Part shown: positions 43,795 through 52,851 of the stretch, piece by piece | Numbering within the stretch: position 1 is the stretch's first letter | Layout: each line of letters opens with the position of its first letter | NCBI RefSeq assembly: GCF_000306765.2 | Contig: NC_017941.2 | Location: 1,488,001-1,552,000 of the forward strand | Length of the DNA: 64,000 bases | Reading direction: 5' to 3' | Source of the DNA: Haloferax mediterranei ATCC 33500 | GTDB taxonomy: Archaea; Halobacteriota; Halobacteria; Halobacteriales; Haloferacaceae | Notes under the pieces: generated by a model | The model's input: the letters and a program-made list of their open reading frames with translations, nothing else | Databases searched by the model: none | What the model was told of the DNA's origin: nothing | Position numbers and translations under genes: made by a program

Positions 43795-44649
43795 TTAAAT
43801 TCGGTCGCCCAAGTCCTCTGCTGACTGCGGACCATTTCGGACAGGAATTTTATGCTCTTTCAACACACGGGTTCTGAATTCTCGCTCGGTAAGGTGTGCT
43901 AGCTCGCTACCCCGTCCGAGGGAAATTTGGGTATTAGCATACGCAATAGCCGCACCGTACTCACGAACCTCTTGAATCACTTCCGAGGACGGTCTATTGT
44001 CTGGGTTCGGGGGATTCTCCGAGTCACTACTAGAAGCCGAGCCAAAGTAATAGTGAGACCGTGAAACATCCATAGCGATATCCTCGATAGTAGATTCGTC
44101 AGGGTTCCTTGCAGTATACATCAACCTACATAATAGCCCAAGGGGAGCGCTGTACGACCTCTGTCTTACTGCACGTTCACACTGATTATCCTCAATGGCA
44201 GACATAAAATGCTCCGTCGACTGGACAAGTGCTGCAAGTACTAACCGAGTATCCGGCTCGCGGTCAAAATAGATTCCACGTAGCACATTTTTCAGTATCT
44301 GTTCATTGATTTGGCTCATAAAGCGAGAGAGTTGCTTACCGTTCAACTGGGGAAACTGCGCACTCAATACGTCTGCAGTACCGAACTCCTCACTAACTTG
44401 TTCCTCAACAATCTCGTGTGAATGAGTAAAGCGCCTCTCTGGTGGGAGCTCAATCACTTTCCGGACTAATTCATCTATGAAATTCTCATAGTCATCGAAG
44501 ACGAGTGATATCAGACTGCCAAACGAGTCCATTTGTGCCGAGAAGGACTCCAACGGGTCACCAATGATGTCCTCAGGTGCTTGCTGAGTGACATCGTTAC
44601 CGGCAGCGTGGGACATGGGTTCTTGTGTTGATACTAAGCTCTGGGCCAT
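43795..44649 (-). CDS. Helical partner of the PIN protein, unknown function
   Basis: A 284-residue, mostly helical soluble protein, also low in GC. It begins MAQSLVSTQEPMSHAAGND and has a predicted helical body (LISLVFDDYENFIDELVRKVIEL) and a C-terminal segment rich in Arg/Glu. No DNA-binding motif of the usual VapB type (AbrB, RHH) is seen. Directly upstream of and coupled to a PIN gene, it could be an unusually large antitoxin or a targeting subunit. An alternative start is ATG 44616. Family not recognised. Confidence 0.6.
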   Translation of the reverse strand: MAQSLVSTQEPMSHAAGNDVTQQAPEDIIGDPLESFSAQMDSFGSLISLVFDDYENFIDELVRKVIELPPERRFTHSHEIVEEQVSEEFGTADVLSAQFPQLNGKQLSRFMSQINEQILKNVLRGIYFDREPDTRLVLAALVQSTEHFMSAIEDNQCERAVRQRSYSAPLGLLCRLMYTARNPDESTIEDIAMDVSRSHYYFGSASSSDSENPPNPDNRPSSEVIQEVREYGAAIAYANTQISLGRGSELAHLTEREFRTRVLKEHKIPVRNGPQSAEDLGDRI

Positions 44650-44833
44650 ATAGAGATTTTGTGTGAGCTATTACGATTGATTATCAAGTAAAATATAGCA
44701 GTAATGCATCCATTCTAGGCTAAAGCGATTGGGGTCAGTAGATGGCTCTGATGCTCCTCCAAGATTGTGGCTAGAAACCAACACACTGCAGACCAATCAG
44801 TCAGTGGTGACGTATCACGTTCGTGGAGATTCC

Positions 44834-45289
44834 TTACCCAAAATCCGGCAGGTCGTCGGGCGCTTCGTACCCCGACTCCCAGTCGATGTAGTCGTCTTTG
44901 AGCACGTCACACACCTCCTGTCCGAGTTCGGTAAGGCCGGCGTTTATCGACGACACTTGTCCCCACGAGGTCAACTCGGGATGTAACTCGCGTTCTTTCC
45001 AATCTTCGGGAAGTCCGGGGGCGTGGTAGCCAACTCGGTCCGCAAAATCGTCCCAGAAGAAATCGAAGTACGTGAGCAAGTCGAGGTCGAGGACGACCTG
45101 CCACTGTTCCTCGGAGACTGGTGTCTCCGCCGCCCACGCTTCGAACGCGTCGGCCCACGCGCCGTCGGCGAGGAACTGCTCCAGTTCGGTTCGCTTGAAG
45201 TCGGCGTCGACCGCAACCTCCGCATCGTCGTACTGGTTCGGGTCGACCTTCGGAAGCGTCGGCGGTTCGGGGACGGGAACGTCGAGCAT
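44834..45289 (-). CDS. Conserved hypothetical protein
   Basis: A 151-residue highly acidic protein starting MLDVPVPEPPTLPKVDPNQYDD, rich in aromatic residues (QWQVVLDLDLLTYFDFFWDDF). There are no membrane segments or Cys. No family is recognised. It lies 52 bases before the thioesterase gene end on the same strand, and its codon use is that of a native gene. Confidence 0.7.
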   Translation of the reverse strand: MLDVPVPEPPTLPKVDPNQYDDAEVAVDADFKRTELEQFLADGAWADAFEAWAAETPVSEEQWQVVLDLDLLTYFDFFWDDFADRVGYHAPGLPEDWKERELHPELTSWGQVSSINAGLTELGQEVCDVLKDDYIDWESGYEAPDDLPDFG

Positions 45290-45341
45290 GCTCGGGAGTG
45301 GGTCGGCATCCCGGATAAGGGTTCGCCGCGGTCGGCGGTAG

Positions 45342-45830
45342 TTACGCTTCGTCCATCCGGTCGATGACGGACTCCAACTGGGCGGCGCGCGCCTCGACCG
45401 CCTCCTGACGGAGCGCCTCTTCTTCGGGTGTTGGACATTCGAGACGCGGCACCGGTGTGGTTTCGCCGTCGTCGTCGAGGGCGACGAACGTCAGGAACGA
45501 CGACGTAGTCTTGCGGCGCTCGTCCGTCTTCGGGTTCTCCGCGTGCACGTCGACCTTCACGTCGACGCTCGTCCGGCCGACGTTGAACACGTACGCCTCC
45601 ATGACGGCCACCTCGCCGAGGTCGATGGCGCTGATGAAATCGACGTGGTCCATCGAGGCGGTGACACACTGACGGTTCGAAAATCGCATCGCCGCGATTG
45701 CTCCGCAGATGTCCATCCAGTGGAGGACCGCCCCACCGAGCGCGCGTCCGAGGTTGTTCGTGTCGTTCGGCAGGAGCAGTTCGGTCATCTCGGTTCGCGA
45801 TTCGGCGAGCGTCGATGTCTGTTCGCTCAT
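45342..45830 (-). CDS. Acyl-CoA thioesterase, hotdog fold
   Basis: A 162-residue thioesterase of the YciA/BACH type. LLLPNDTNNLGRALGGAVLHWMD carries the conserved Asn/Gly hotdog motif, and VTASMDHVDFISAIDLGEVAVMEAYV is the second strand region. It hydrolyses acyl-CoA; chain-length preference is unknown. A charged coiled tail follows residue 130. Confidence 0.88.
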   Translation of the reverse strand: MSEQTSTLAESRTEMTELLLPNDTNNLGRALGGAVLHWMDICGAIAAMRFSNRQCVTASMDHVDFISAIDLGEVAVMEAYVFNVGRTSVDVKVDVHAENPKTDERRKTTSSFLTFVALDDDGETTPVPRLECPTPEEEALRQEAVEARAAQLESVIDRMDEA

Positions 45831-45888
45831 GCGAGAGGGGTTGCACTAGGGGGGCTTGAAATCGTGGGACATGGCCCGGACTACCGCA

Positions 45889-46332
45889 CTACTCGTCTAC
45901 GTCCGTGTCAAACGCCTCTGGAGGCTGTCCAGCGGCGTCGAGTACCTCGTCGGAGATGAGAATCGGACAGTCCACGCGGATGGCGAGCGCGATGGCGTCG
46001 CTCGGGCGAGCGTCGAAGACGAACGTCCTCGATTCGCCCGCGTGGTACCGCTCGGCGTCGACTTTCGCGTAAAACGTGCCGTTCGAGAGGTCGTCAATGC
46101 GAATGCTGTCTATCGCGCCTCCGAACTCGGTCACCATCTCGGCGAGCAAGTCGTGCGTCAACGGGCGTTCGAACTGTTCGCCGGAAAGACCGAGTTGAAT
46201 CGCTTGGGCCTGGTCCGAGGTGATGACGATGGGTAAGAACTCGTCTCGGGCTTCGAGAACGACCGCCGGGACGTTCGACCCGTCTTCACCGACACCGACC
46301 CCGATACCGTGGACCACGGCACGGTGTTTCAT
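45889..46332 (-). CDS. DUF151 (bifunctional nuclease) family protein
   Basis: A 147-residue protein beginning MKHRAVVHGIGVGV, with LPIVITSDQAQAIQLGL, FERPLTHDLLAEMVTEFGG and FDARPSDAIALAIRVDCPI. The last is the hallmark of DUF151, related to bacterial and plant bifunctional nucleases. Start 46332 was chosen because TAATTATTC lies about 32 bases upstream. The cellular role in archaea is unknown. Confidence 0.88.
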   Translation of the reverse strand: MKHRAVVHGIGVGVGEDGSNVPAVVLEARDEFLPIVITSDQAQAIQLGLSGEQFERPLTHDLLAEMVTEFGGAIDSIRIDDLSNGTFYAKVDAERYHAGESRTFVFDARPSDAIALAIRVDCPILISDEVLDAAGQPPEAFDTDVDE

Positions 46333-46389
46333 GCCATGTAATAGTCGCGCGGAGTACGAATAATTACCCCACCAATCGGTCACCGCGTG

Positions 46390-47010
46390 TTACTCCGCTC
46401 GGTAACGGGCAAACTGGACGATTGCAATCGCGAGAAGGATAACGAGACCACCGGCGAAGAACGCGATTCCGGGTGGAATACTCTGTGCGGCCGCAGGTGC
46501 GGACTCGGCAGCCATCGTGACAGCCCCGTCCGAGCTTCCTGTTTCAGCAACTGGGAAGAGACCGCCGGGACCGCGCGTGGCAACCCACTGAACGAGCGCT
46601 GCGAGGAGACCCAACACGGCGACGCCGCCGAGAAGACTCGTTACCATGCTCGCGAGCCCCGTTCGCGTCTCTTCGGCCGCGGCGACGACGACCAGCGGTC
46701 GGTCCGCGGGCGCGTAGACTTTCATTTCGCGTCCTTTCTCGGAGTAGACGGTGTCGACCACCTCGATGAGACCGGCGTCGTCGAGTTTTCCGAGATGGTA
46801 CTGGACGTTCTGGAGGGATGTGTCTACGCGCTCGGCGAGTTCGGCGGCGTTCGTCGGTTCTTCGTGGAGAAGGGCGAGTGCGCGCCGGGCCGTCTCCGAC
46901 GAGAGCGCCGAGAGGAGTTCTGACGCCTCGTCGTCGTCGAGTCCGATGACGCGGGGCGAAGGCTCGTCTGCGGCGGAGGTATCTGGGGCGGAGGGCAGCA
47001 AACCGGCCAT
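46390..47010 (-). CDS. Winged-helix regulator with two C-terminal membrane segments
   Basis: A 206-residue protein. An ArsR-type winged helix (about 28-100) is seen in SELLSALSSETARRALALLHE, AAELAERVDTSLQNVQYHLGKLDDAGLIEVVDTVY and KGREMKVYAP. Two hydrophobic helices (about 122-142 and 183-203) are separated by a Ser/Ala-rich loop that would be outside. It probably senses a membrane or extracellular signal while bound to DNA. Such membrane-tethered HTH proteins are common in haloarchaea. Confidence 0.85.
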   Translation of the reverse strand: MAGLLPSAPDTSAADEPSPRVIGLDDDEASELLSALSSETARRALALLHEEPTNAAELAERVDTSLQNVQYHLGKLDDAGLIEVVDTVYSEKGREMKVYAPADRPLVVVAAAEETRTGLASMVTSLLGGVAVLGLLAALVQWVATRGPGGLFPVAETGSSDGAVTMAAESAPAAAQSIPPGIAFFAGGLVILLAIAIVQFARYRAE

Positions 47011-47076
47011 GAGAAGCGATACTACACGGGAGGATACAAACTTGTTGTCCCCCGAGCGGTCACTTCCCCCACCGAG

Positions 47077-48417
47077 TCACTCGCCCGCATCGACGACCAA
47101 CACCCGCAAATCGTTGACGTTCGTTCCGGTCGCCCCCGATTCGACCAATGCACCCGCATCCCGGAGCACCGGCAGTGCATCGTTTTTCGCCAAGGCAGCG
47201 TGCGCATCTCGCGCAGCGACTGCCTCCGCGTCGACGATAGCTCCGGCGACGTCGGTGCCGCCGTCTTTCCCATCGCTGTCGATGCTGGCGAGGACGGCAC
47301 CATCCGGCAGTTCGGGCGCGGCCGCGAGGCAGAGTTCGAGGTTCGGCCCGCCGGACCCATCGCCGCGAACAGTCACGGTACACTCACCGCCGGACAGAAC
47401 TACTGCTGGCGCGTCGAGCGGGTTTCCGGTCGCCAGCACTTCTTCCGCGACGGCGACGTGCGTTTTCGCCGCCTCTCGGGCTTCACCGCGGACGCGGGAG
47501 GAGAGAACGAGCGTGTCGTACCCTCGTTCTTGGGCCACGTCGCGGGCGGCGTCAAGAGCGGTGAAGGTGTCCGCGAGAATGTGGTTCGTCACTCGCTCAA
47601 ACACCGAGTCACCCGGTTTCGGCGTCTCCGGAAGGTCACCAGCAGACCCGCGGGCGAGGCGCGTCCTGACCGACCGTGGTACGTCGAGGTCGAATCGGTC
47701 CAGCACGTCGAGCGCGTCGTCGTAGGTCGTCTCGTCGGGAGCCGTCGGTCCCGAAGCGATGACGCTGAGGTCGTTTCCGACCACGTCCGAGAGGACGAGT
47801 CCGACGACTGTCGCAGGCGCGGCAAGGCGGGCGAGACCACCGCCCTTGAGCGTCGAAAGGTGTTTCCTGACTGCGTTGAGGTCGTGAATCTCGGCCCCGC
47901 TTTCGAGGAGTTGGTCCGTCGTCTCGCGAAGGTCCGCGAGCGAGATGCCGTCGGCCGGGGCCGGGAGAACGGCGCTTGCGCCACCGGTGACGGCAACGAG
48001 GACGAGTGTTCGCTCGTCGAGGTCCAAAAGGAGCGACACGAGGTGGCGCGTGCTCTCGACGCCGCGCGCGGACGGGACCGGGTGGTCACCGGGAAGTCGT
48101 TCGATTCGGTTTCGGTTACTCGTTTCACCGCGGTCGTCTGGATGCGGCGTTACCACCACGCCATCGTCGATTCGCTCGCCGAGGATAGCTTCGAGGGCGT
48201 CCGCGACACCGTCACCCGCTTTCCCGCCGCCGACGACGAGGATGCGGTCGTACGCCGAGAGGTCGTAGGCCACGTTTGCGACGGTGAGCGTGTCGCCGTC
48301 GAGCGAAACCGACTCGCGGACGACACGCTCGGGGAGGACGGCCTCGACCCCGGCCTGCAGGCAGTCGAGTGCTGTCTCGTGGGTCGGTTTTGGGGTTCGC
48401 GCGTCGAAACTGTGCAT
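47077..48417 (-). CDS. Glycerate 2-kinase (MOFRL/DUF4147 type)
   Basis: A 446-residue kinase forming 2-phosphoglycerate from D-glycerate, as in the semi-phosphorylative route of haloarchaea. The N-terminal DUF4147 domain has ILVVGGGKAGDGVADAL, VVVTPHPDD, PGDHPVPSARG and AVTGGASAVLPAP. The C-terminal MOFRL domain has VVLSGGECTVTVRGDGSGGPNLE and SIDSDGKDGGTDVAGAIVD. It is divergent from the TraB gene across a 53-base promoter region. Confidence 0.9.
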   Translation of the reverse strand: MHSFDARTPKPTHETALDCLQAGVEAVLPERVVRESVSLDGDTLTVANVAYDLSAYDRILVVGGGKAGDGVADALEAILGERIDDGVVVTPHPDDRGETSNRNRIERLPGDHPVPSARGVESTRHLVSLLLDLDERTLVLVAVTGGASAVLPAPADGISLADLRETTDQLLESGAEIHDLNAVRKHLSTLKGGGLARLAAPATVVGLVLSDVVGNDLSVIASGPTAPDETTYDDALDVLDRFDLDVPRSVRTRLARGSAGDLPETPKPGDSVFERVTNHILADTFTALDAARDVAQERGYDTLVLSSRVRGEAREAAKTHVAVAEEVLATGNPLDAPAVVLSGGECTVTVRGDGSGGPNLELCLAAAPELPDGAVLASIDSDGKDGGTDVAGAIVDAEAVAARDAHAALAKNDALPVLRDAGALVESGATGTNVNDLRVLVVDAGE

Positions 48418-48440
48418 GATTCGTGGGAGATGCCGACACG

Positions 48441-48450
48441 GATAAAAGTC
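48441..48450 (+). promoter_or_regulatory. TATA box of the TraB-family gene
   Basis: GATAAAAGTC lies 25-30 bases before ATG 48471, supporting that start (MNDSSPGEGHVRV) and a leaderless transcript rather than the longer frame from 48423. Confidence 0.55.
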
Positions 48451-48470
48451 GTGGGCCGGTAATCCCGTCG

Positions 48471-50150
48471 ATGAACGATTCGTCGCCCGGCGAGGGTCAC
48501 GTCCGCGTCGTCGGCACGGCCCACGTCTCGGCCGACAGCGTCCGAGAGGTCGAAGAGACCGTCAAAGCGGAGCAACCGGACGTTGTCGCGGTCGAACTCG
48601 ATGAAGGGCGCTACCGGCAGTTGAAGGGCGGGTCGCCCGACGACATCGAAGCAAGTGACCTCCTTCGCGGAAACACCGTCTTCCAGTTTATCGCCTACTG
48701 GATGCTCTCGTACGTCCAGGCGCAGATGGGAGAAAAGTTCGACGTAAAGCCCGGTGCAGACATGCTCGCCGCGGTCGAGACCGCGGAATCGGAAGGTCTC
48801 GACGTGGCGCTCGTCGACCGGAATATCCAGACGACCATCCAACGCTTCTGGCGGCGGATGGGCATCGTCGAAAAGATGCGAATGGCCGGCGAGCTACTGT
48901 TCGGCTTCGCGGACGCTCGCGGCGTTGGTGCGGTCTTCGGCATCGCCGTCGGGGTCTTCCTCGGCCCGCTCGTCGGACTCTACGGAGACGCGGTCGGCAT
49001 CACCGACCTCATCCTGACTCGGACCGCGACCGCCGCGGTCGTCGGTGGAGCCGCTTCGTACATGCTGTACACGATTGCGTCGTTCTATCTCGACGGTGAC
49101 GACGCCCTTCTCGCCGGACTCGGTGGGGGGACAGCGATTGGAATCATCCTCAGTTTCGGACTCGGTATCGGAACTGGACTCGCCACAGCGGTCCTCAAAG
49201 ACCTCGGGATTGCCATCGTCGGCAGCCTCGTCATTGGTATCGTCGCTGGCGTCGCCGTGGGCGTTGTCGCCGGGGTCGTGCTGAACGCAATCGGCTTGTT
49301 CGCGCCTGCGGAGGGCGTCGAGGACTACGAGGAGTACGACATGGCCGACCTGACCGACGGTGACGTGGTGTCGGCGATGATGGAGGAGTTCCGCCGGTTC
49401 AGCCCCGGCGGCGCGGAGGCGCTCATCGACGAACGCGACGCCTTCATTGCACACAAACTCGTCGCACTCCGACAGTCCGGCCACGACGTCGTCGCCGTCG
49501 TCGGCGCGGGCCACAAAGCCGGTATCGAGAGCTATCTCGAACGCCCGGAAACCCTGCCGCCGATGGAGTCGCTCGTCGGCGTCAGCGAAAAGAAGGGCTT
49601 CCCGTGGGGGAAACTCATCGGGTTCGGCGTTACCGCAGTCTTCATCGGCTTTTTCGTCCTCCTCGCGATGGCCGGCATCAGCAACGAGCGGCTCTTGACA
49701 ATCTTCGGTGCGTGGTTCCTCATCAACGGCATCTTCGCCGGCACGCTCGCCAAACTCGCCGGTGCGCGCTGGAGTGGTGCCCTCGTCGGCGGTCTCGTCG
49801 CGTGGATGACTTCCATCAACCCGCTTCTCGCACCCGGCTGGTTCACCGGCTACGTCGAACTCCGACACACGCCGGTCAACGTCGGTGACATCGGGAAACT
49901 CAACGAACTGCTCTCGGACGAGGAGACGCCGATTCCCGAACTCGTCGGACAGATGTTCGACGTGCCGCTTTTCAAACTCATCATGGTCGTCGCCATGACG
50001 AACATCGGGAGCATCATCGCCAGTTTCCTCTTTGTCACCTACGTCATCCCCGTCATCGCATCCGACCTCGGCGGCGCGTCGGGCGTCGCAAACCTGATGT
50101 TCGAAGGGGCAAGAAACAGCGCCGACCTCATCTGGAGGACGCTCACGTGA
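48471..50150 (+). CDS. TraB/GumN-family membrane protein
   Basis: A 559-residue protein. The N-terminal TraB domain has VRVVGTAHVSADSVREVEE, VVAVELDEGRYRQLKG and VVAVVGAGHKAGIESYL, which wrap around several membrane helices (about 145-285), and a second hydrophobic block lies at 380-550. The family, related to TIKI and TraB pheromone shutdown proteins, is a putative metalloprotease of the Tiki superfamily. Its 4-base overlap with the next gene, an M50-type protease, suggests joint action on membrane or secreted peptides. Confidence 0.88.
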   Translation: MNDSSPGEGHVRVVGTAHVSADSVREVEETVKAEQPDVVAVELDEGRYRQLKGGSPDDIEASDLLRGNTVFQFIAYWMLSYVQAQMGEKFDVKPGADMLAAVETAESEGLDVALVDRNIQTTIQRFWRRMGIVEKMRMAGELLFGFADARGVGAVFGIAVGVFLGPLVGLYGDAVGITDLILTRTATAAVVGGAASYMLYTIASFYLDGDDALLAGLGGGTAIGIILSFGLGIGTGLATAVLKDLGIAIVGSLVIGIVAGVAVGVVAGVVLNAIGLFAPAEGVEDYEEYDMADLTDGDVVSAMMEEFRRFSPGGAEALIDERDAFIAHKLVALRQSGHDVVAVVGAGHKAGIESYLERPETLPPMESLVGVSEKKGFPWGKLIGFGVTAVFIGFFVLLAMAGISNERLLTIFGAWFLINGIFAGTLAKLAGARWSGALVGGLVAWMTSINPLLAPGWFTGYVELRHTPVNVGDIGKLNELLSDEETPIPELVGQMFDVPLFKLIMVVAMTNIGSIIASFLFVTYVIPVIASDLGGASGVANLMFEGARNSADLIWRTLT

Positions 50151-50770
50151 ACGTCACGTTCTCCTCGCGGGAGCTACGTGACCTCGCCGTCGCGTGGCTT
50201 GCGCTCGGCCTGGCGTTCGCCATCTTCTTCGCCGGAGGTGGCAACCGCGCGCTCGCATTGCTCCTCAGCGGGTCGTTCGGTCTCGCGCTGATTGTGAGCC
50301 TGCTGACTGCTGGAGTGGGATTCCTGCTCCACGAGGTCGCACACAAAGTCGTCGCCGTCAAGTTCGACCAAGTGGCCGAGTTCCGTGCGGATTACGGAAT
50401 GCTCGGCATCGCCGTCATGAGCGCTCTCATCGGATTTATCTTCGCCGCGCCGGGCGCGGTGTACCACCGCGGGATGCTCACCGACCGCGAACACGGCCTT
50501 ATCGCTCTCGCCGGGCCGGTGACGAACCTCCTGCTCCTCGTCGCCTTCGCGCCGGTGTTCGTCGGCGGCATCATCATCGGGTCCGACGTCGTCCAACTTA
50601 TCGGGTCGCGCGGACTCGTCATCAACGCCTTTCTCGCGGCGTTCAATATGCTTCCCTTCGGGTCGCTCGACGGGCGGACGGTCAAGTCGTGGAGCACATC
50701 GGTCTTTGCGGGCGTTCTCGTCCTATCTATCCTCCTGACCGTTGGGCTGCTCCTGTTCGTCGGGTTCTGA
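50147..50770 (+). CDS. Site-2-protease-like (M50) membrane metalloprotease
   Basis: A 207-residue polytopic protein. The zinc motif HEVAH (His62, His66) lies in VGFLLHEVAHKVVAV, and the third-ligand region NMLPFGSLDGRTVK matches NxxPxxxLDG. Five or six hydrophobic helices are seen. It is short, without a PDZ domain. It overlaps the TraB gene end by 4 bases, so the two are co-translated. The substrate is unknown. Confidence 0.88.
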   Translation: MNVTFSSRELRDLAVAWLALGLAFAIFFAGGGNRALALLLSGSFGLALIVSLLTAGVGFLLHEVAHKVVAVKFDQVAEFRADYGMLGIAVMSALIGFIFAAPGAVYHRGMLTDREHGLIALAGPVTNLLLLVAFAPVFVGGIIIGSDVVQLIGSRGLVINAFLAAFNMLPFGSLDGRTVKSWSTSVFAGVLVLSILLTVGLLLFVGF

Positions 50771-51171
50771 CGCCCGCTCTCAGGTCTCCGGTCTTTTCTA
50801 CCCATTGTTGGAGTGAATACCTCAGAGAATCATCCCGACATGGCGACAGCAGCCAAGACCAATCTCGGTGACGGCGTTGTAGGACCGAAGCGGCCGGGGC
50901 AATTCGAGTGTGGAACCAAAGTCAGAGGGGGCCAAACTGTCGGAGCAAGGTTGGAGAGCGGACCCAAGCAGCAGGCTAACCCAAAGCAGGAGGTCGTGGA
51001 GTTCGAGGCAGCGTTAGCAAGCCAAAAAAGCGGCGAGGGGAGTGGACCAAAAGGAACGAGGGGGGTAAGACGGGGTTCGAGTTCGATTGCAGGGGCAGAC
51101 GACGCACGGAGTGGAAGACCAAGCGTCTGCGGGGACCGAGACGAATCCGGAACGGGGGTGCGTGTACTCGG
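50771..51171. other. Intergenic, purine-rich on the plus strand, no gene supported
   Basis: A 400-base stretch between the M50 gene and a convergent small gene. It contains a plus-strand open frame at 50813-51175, but its product is low-complexity (Gly/Lys/Arg/Ser) and lacks the acidic haloarchaeal composition. No tRNA, RNase P RNA or repeat was recognised. Confidence 0.5.
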
Positions 51172-51414
51172 TTAGTCTTGCCCGTGGTTGCGCCCGAGGA
51201 CGAGCGTAGCCGCGTGCAAGGCAATGAGACCGGCGAAGAGGGGGAGTTCACCGGAATCGAGACCGCTCGCAAGCAGGGGCAGGTATGCGAGGGGCAGGGC
51301 AATCGCCGACCAAAACGCGAAGACCTTGAGCGGTTCGAACGCAATGCGGCCGAGCGTCGACGCAGAGTCCAGTGCGAGCGAGTCAGACGTGGAGGGGATT
51401 CCGGACATCGTCAT
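51172..51414 (-). CDS. Small membrane protein, 80 aa
   Basis: Two hydrophobic helices (about 28-50 and 58-74) around a short loop; it begins MTMSGIPSTSDSLALDSAS and ends LVLGRNHGQD. ATG 51414 sits 27 bases after the TATA-like TTATATGA (near 51441), good support for a leaderless gene; ATG 51408 is the alternative. No family is recognised. Confidence 0.7.
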   Translation of the reverse strand: MTMSGIPSTSDSLALDSASTLGRIAFEPLKVFAFWSAIALPLAYLPLLASGLDSGELPLFAGLIALHAATLVLGRNHGQD

Positions 51415-51778
51415 TTCTGCATACGACGGGGACCATCATATAAGGGGCCGAGCGTTACCGTGAATTCGCTTCCTTTTCGGTTCATTCAACCATGTCCCAA
51501 ACGAGACATTCTTCTTTCGTAATGTTTTACAAACGCCTTAAATCGTCCGAGAAGTTTTATCGACGGCTCTCGTAGTTTTTCGGAGATTCCGGAAATACTG
51601 TCTGCATTCATCTTCGAGTCACACACAGGCACGAAATAATGGGTTGCCGAAGGGTGTTCAAAACCAATCGCGCGACGAGGTTTGGGGCCACATAACCGAG
51701 GGGCCAGCGGCGGGAATGGTCAGGAAGGCAACAATAAACCAAACATATGCGAGAAGGTGTGTGAATAGGACCCTGTGA
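51415..51778. other. Divergent intergenic region before purM
   Basis: AT-rich in parts (51500-51600). It carries the promoter of the small membrane gene near 51441. No gene or clear repeat was seen. Confidence 0.5.
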
Positions 51779-51787
51779 TTTTATATT
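51779..51787 (+). promoter_or_regulatory. TATA box of purM
   Basis: TTTTATATT is centred 27 bases before the purM ATG at 51810, the standard spacing for a leaderless haloarchaeal mRNA. Confidence 0.7.
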
Positions 51788-51809
51788 TCGGCCTAACTCG
51801 TACACGAAC

Positions 51810-52784
51810 ATGACGAAAGACGACTCCGAAGGGATGACCTACGCCGATGCAGGCGTCGACATCGAGGCGAGCGAGGCCGCGACCGCGGCGCTCGTTGCGC
51901 AGGTTGGCGGCGGGTCGGGCGACTATGCCGGACTCCTCGACATCGGCGACCGGTATCTGGGACTCGCTACCGACGGCGTCGGGACGAAACTCCTCGTCGC
52001 GGAGGCGCTCGGTGACTACTCGACGGTCGGTATCGACTGTATCGCGATGAACGCGAACGACCTCGTAGCTGCGGGTGTCCGACCCGTCGCGTTCGTGGAC
52101 TACCTCGCGGTCGACGAACCGGACGAAACGTTCGCCGAACAGGTCGGTCAGGGACTCGCCGCCGGTGCCGAGGAAGCGGGCATCGAACTCGTCGGCGGCG
52201 AGACGGCAGTCATGCCCGAAGTCATCAACGGACTCGACCTCGCCGGAACCTGCGCGGGGCTGTCGAAGAAAGACGCCATCTTCCCGGGCGAAGCCGAAGT
52301 CGGAGATGTTCTCGTCGGCTTCCCCTCCTCAGGTATTCACTCGAACGGCCTCACACTCGCCCGAAAGGCCGCCACCACCGACGGCGACTACGACGACGCG
52401 TGGGACGGCGACGACTACGACACCATCGGCGAGGCGCTTCTCGAACCGACGCGTCTCTACACGTACCTTCTCGACGACCTGCGCGCGGCCGAGACGAACG
52501 CCGCAGCCCACGTCACCGGTGGCGGATGGACAAACCTCGAACGCATGGGGGAGTTCCACTACGTCGTTGACGACGCGTTCGACCCGCAACCGGTCTTCGA
52601 GTTCATCCAAGCACGTGGCGGCGTCTCAGACGAAGAGATGCACAAGACGTTCAACATGGGGACCGGCTTCGTCGCTGCCGTTCCCGAATCGAATGCGGAC
52701 GAACTCGTCGAAGCGACAGACGGCCGTGTTATCGGCAAGGTCGAGGCAGGTGAGGGCGTCTCGATTCGGGGACTGGAATTATAA
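51810..52784 (+). CDS. purM: Phosphoribosylformylglycinamidine cyclo-ligase (AIR synthase)
   Basis: A 324-residue ATP-dependent enzyme closing the imidazole ring to give aminoimidazole ribonucleotide, step five of purine synthesis. Visible are MTYADAGVDIEASEAA, GGGSGDYAGLLDIGDRYLGLATDGVGTKL (read as two neighbouring motifs), MNANDLVAAGVRPVAFVDYLA, ELVGGETAVMPEV, SSGIHSNGLTLAR and HVTGGGWTNLERM. Full length, with its own promoter. Confidence 0.97.
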   Translation: MTKDDSEGMTYADAGVDIEASEAATAALVAQVGGGSGDYAGLLDIGDRYLGLATDGVGTKLLVAEALGDYSTVGIDCIAMNANDLVAAGVRPVAFVDYLAVDEPDETFAEQVGQGLAAGAEEAGIELVGGETAVMPEVINGLDLAGTCAGLSKKDAIFPGEAEVGDVLVGFPSSGIHSNGLTLARKAATTDGDYDDAWDGDDYDTIGEALLEPTRLYTYLLDDLRAAETNAAAHVTGGGWTNLERMGEFHYVVDDAFDPQPVFEFIQARGGVSDEEMHKTFNMGTGFVAAVPESNADELVEATDGRVIGKVEAGEGVSIRGLEL

Positions 52785-52851
52785 AACCAGAATGAACCCA
52801 GAGGATGTGGCAACCAATTAACTATTTACTATTCTATTTCCAATATGACAT

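Noticed and set aside
43200..44830. tRNA or direct repeats as an integration site for the PIN island
   Set aside because: None found by eye on either side; no integrase or transposase is present.
51060..51110. GGTTCGAGTTC resembling a tRNA T-arm
   Set aside because: No acceptor, D or anticodon arms can be built around it.
50813..51175. 120-codon plus-strand frame after the M50 gene
   Set aside because: Low-complexity basic product, no promoter at the right spacing, runs into the convergent small gene.
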